Shown: positions 61,955 through 64,000 of the stretch, piece after piece
Position numbering within the stretch: position 1 is the stretch's first letter
How the letters are laid out: each line of letters begins with the position of its first letter
NCBI GenBank assembly: GCA_025774935.1
Contig: JALGZK010000003.1
Location: 186,001-250,000, forward strand
DNA length: 64,000 bases
Direction of reading: 5' to 3'
Origin: a bacterium
GTDB taxonomy: Bacteria; Joyebacterota; Joyebacteria; Joyebacterales; Joyebacteraceae
Notes under the pieces: generated by a model
What the model saw: the letters and a program-made list of their open reading frames with translations, nothing else
What the model was told of the DNA's origin: nothing
Databases searched by the model: none
Position numbers and translations under genes: made by a program

Positions 61955-64000
61955 CTAGTCTCTGGTCACGTCCGCTGCCGTCGCGGACCAGCTGCCGTGA
62001 GCCTCCTCGACGATGAACTCGAGCGAGTGGCACGGTTCGAGGATGGCCTCCACCTCCGCCACGTCCGTGCGGACGTCGGCGTCGAGCGGCACCTTCGCGC
62101 CGAAGCGCACCGTGAGGGAAGGAAGCGACGCGCTCGCGGTCACCCGATAGGACGCCCGCGAGGCCGCCTCGTCGACCTCGCAGAACACGACGAGCGACCC
62201 GGTACCGAGTCGGATGGGTGCGGTCACCCACGAGAGGTCCCGGGGAAGCGCGGGACGGAAGTCGAGCGTCCCCTCGAGGAGGTCCGGCTGGAGGCCGAGG
62301 TAGTCCTGGTAGAAGTTGCGGAGGAACTCGGCGTTGCTCCAGGCCTGTGAGACGGCGCCCGCTACGTTCTCCTCGCCCTCCTGTGGGACGCCGTTCCTGA
62401 GCTCAGGGAGCGTTCCCGCCGCCCCTTCGTAGAAGAAGAGGTCCCTCAGCACCTTCGTCTGCTCCCATGCGGCCTCGACATGGCCGTGCTTCACGAGCGC
62501 GCTCACGACCGGGCCGGTCAGCCAGACCCAGACGTCGCCGTTGTGGTAGGCCTCGTCGAAGTGGTAGCGCTCGAGGTCGAGGTGCTTCGGGTGGAAGTCG
62601 GGGTCGTCCGGGTCGAGCGACGTGACGCCGTGCGGCAGTACGCACCTCTCGCGGACCTGGTCCAGTACTCCGGCCTCACGTTCCCGGGAGAGGATGTCCG
62701 TCCACGGCACCGTCAGGGCGAGGATCTGGTTCGGCCGGATCCTCCTGTCGGGTTCGCTGTCCGGCGCGAGGTGATCGTAGAGCGCCGACCTCTCCGCGTC
62801 CCAGAACATCCGACCGAACGACTCGCGGGCCCTGCCCGCCGCGTCGGCCCAACGCTCGACCCGCGACGACTCGCCGGCCAGCTCCGCCAGGGCGACGCCG
62901 GACTCGAGGCCGGTGATCCAGAGAACCTGGATCTCGACCGCGCGGCTCCCTCGCGGGGAGAACGGGTGTGCCTCGCCGCCGGCGTCCATCCAGGTCTCGG
63001 CCTCGCCGTGCAGCAGCAGACCCGACGAGTCCACCCTCTTCGTGAGGGCCCCCTCGATCGCGCGTTCGACCGCGGGGTAGACCCGGCGGGCGAAGTCGCT
63101 GTCTCCGGAGTATCGCATGTACTCGTAGCACTCTCTGAGGAACCACCAGGTCCCGTCGGCGGTGTTGTAGTACCTCGTGCCGGGCATCGCCAGGTTCGGG
63201 ATCCTCCCGTAGAACAGGCTGTCTCCGCAGGTCTCCTGGAGATCCGCGAACGTCTCGAGCACCTCCCTCGCAACGCCGAACTCGCCCCTGACGAGACAGG
63301 CGCCCGGAAGACTGATGAAGCTGTCACGCCCCCAGTAGTTGGGGAACCAGTGCAGTCCCGCGAAGATCCCACGACCCATGACGTTCATGACGAGCGAGTC
63401 GACCGACGAGGATGCCCAGAGGAGTGCGTATCTGTAGTCGTTGTCGCGCGTGACTACCCCGATCCCGTCGAGGACCTTGGACATGCGCCGCATCTTCTCG
63501 TCGTAGAGCGCGAACTCGTCCTCGACACCGCGGAGCGCGAGGGCGATGGTCTCCTCCAGATCGTCGCCCACTGCGATCCCGAACGTGACGCTCGAGGCGA
63601 ACGCCTCGTCGCCCGTGAAGCTGAACTCTATCCTGCCCGGCCAGAACGGCACCGCGGAGGCCATGGCGCGCCGGGCCGCGTCCTTCGTGTACGTCGTGGG
63701 ACGATGGTCCGCCTCGGAAACGTAGAACGCGGGCCGGTCGCAGGCGATCGCTACCCAGACGGGGAAGTCGTCCTTCTCCGTCCTCGCGTCGTGATCGGTT
63801 CGGCGGAGCGCGAGGACGCGGCGGTCGGCGTCCCACTGCGACTCGTACTCGAACTTCCCTTCTTCCCAGATGCTCCGGATGTCGACCCGCGGGACGAAGG
63901 CGGCCCTCCCGCGGCTGTTCGTGCCGTACGTGAGAACGAGGAGGTTCTCGCTGTCGGCCAGGAAGACGGTCTCGGTCGTCTGCCCGATGACGTACTCTCG
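61955..64000 (-). CDS. Glycogen debranching enzyme-type amylo-alpha-1,6-glucosidase, GH133-like (5' partial)
   Basis: The frame is open to the window edge, so 681 residues of the C-terminal part are seen. The first 110 residues visible (YVIGQTTETVFLADSENLLV) belong to the N-terminal beta-sandwich of GDE-type proteins. The rest is an (alpha/alpha)6 barrel: HWFPNYWGRDSFISLPG is the hallmark RD-FI-LPG loop, IRPNQILALTVP and YHNGDVWVWLTGP follow, and GTLPELRNG closes the active site. The enzyme would remove alpha-1,6 branches from glycogen or a related glucan. No signal peptide can be judged. Its stop lies ten bases before the VWA gene. A trehalase- or beta-glucosidase-like activity cannot be excluded because the acids were not mapped. 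Confidence 0.85.
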   Translation of the reverse strand, partial: REYVIGQTTETVFLADSENLLVLTYGTNSRGRAAFVPRVDIRSIWEEGKFEYESQWDADRRVLALRRTDHDARTEKDDFPVWVAIACDRPAFYVSEADHRPTTYTKDAARRAMASAVPFWPGRIEFSFTGDEAFASSVTFGIAVGDDLEETIALALRGVEDEFALYDEKMRRMSKVLDGIGVVTRDNDYRYALLWASSSVDSLVMNVMGRGIFAGLHWFPNYWGRDSFISLPGACLVRGEFGVAREVLETFADLQETCGDSLFYGRIPNLAMPGTRYYNTADGTWWFLRECYEYMRYSGDSDFARRVYPAVERAIEGALTKRVDSSGLLLHGEAETWMDAGGEAHPFSPRGSRAVEIQVLWITGLESGVALAELAGESSRVERWADAAGRARESFGRMFWDAERSALYDHLAPDSEPDRRIRPNQILALTVPWTDILSREREAGVLDQVRERCVLPHGVTSLDPDDPDFHPKHLDLERYHFDEAYHNGDVWVWLTGPVVSALVKHGHVEAAWEQTKVLRDLFFYEGAAGTLPELRNGVPQEGEENVAGAVSQAWSNAEFLRNFYQDYLGLQPDLLEGTLDFRPALPRDLSWVTAPIRLGTGSLVVFCEVDEAASRASYRVTASASLPSLTVRFGAKVPLDADVRTDVAEVEAILEPCHSLEFIVEEAHGSWSATAADVTRD

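Overview
The window looks like a high-GC, Gram-negative, free-living or environmental bacterium of the Fibrobacterota-Chlorobiota-Bacteroidota (FCB) side of the tree. My best guess is a candidate phylum such as Eisenbacteria, Krumholzibacteriota or Latescibacterota. The basis is 13 secreted proteins that end in the same FlgD-Ig-like / type IX-style sorting domain (core NxPNPFNP...VYDvxGRxVrtL...SGVYF, ending in a basic residue), a PorV/UPF0164-like outer-membrane barrel, and the combination of VCBS/ASPIC, SBBP, LVIVD and lamin-tail domains. This is inference from protein style; there is no rRNA in the window.

Layout. (1) Positions 1-2482, plus strand: two tandem seven-bladed-type beta-propeller surface proteins, the first cut by the window edge, then a small CopZ-like metal-binding protein. 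(2) Positions 2488-4809, minus strand: a dihydropyrimidinase/hydantoinase behind an alpha/beta hydrolase. (3) Positions 5072-52277, minus strand: the main feature, about 47 kb holding eight very large secreted modular proteins (1168 to about 2600 residues) and three small secreted cohesin-like proteins. Six giants end in the same cassette of about 690 residues: cohesin-like A, Ig-like, FN3-like, dockerin-like, cohesin-like B, sorting domain. A seventh keeps the cassette from the Ig-like domain on, and the eighth keeps a diverged dockerin-like/cohesin-like/sorting end. Their front ends differ: SBBP plus VCBS/ASPIC propellers, LVIVD propellers plus a lamin-tail domain, right-handed beta-helices with or without a propeller or jelly-roll, and 11 tandem Ig/FN3 modules. 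(4) Positions 52568-59678, minus strand, tightly packed: preA and preT (dihydropyrimidine dehydrogenase), a helix-hairpin-helix outer-membrane protein, a PorV-like barrel and a lamin-tail surface protein. (5) Positions 59779-64000, minus strand: a von Willebrand A membrane protein and a GH133 glycogen-debranching-type enzyme cut by the window edge.

How the parts may work together. The giant proteins carry Sec signal peptides and sorting domains, so they are probably exported and retained on the cell surface, perhaps with the PorV-like barrel from the neighbouring operon. Most carry both cohesin-like and dockerin-like domains in one chain, which would allow paralogues to join head to tail. A surface-assembled scaffold with exchangeable adhesive or binding heads is the most interesting hypothesis here; no catalytic domain is evident in the heads. 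Pyrimidine reduction genes (preTA) and the next enzyme of that pathway (dihydropyrimidinase) lie on opposite sides of the array.

Regulation. Sigma70-like promoters with 17-base spacers can be read before four array units (52427-52455, 43306-43334, 32525-32553, 16300-16328) and before the hydrolase/hydantoinase pair (4906-4934). Several array units have 5' leaders of about 140 to 415 bases, and two leaders share a hairpin element. Most giant genes are followed at once by long GC-rich hairpins without a U-tract. No tRNA, rRNA, CRISPR array, insertion sequence or prophage was seen.
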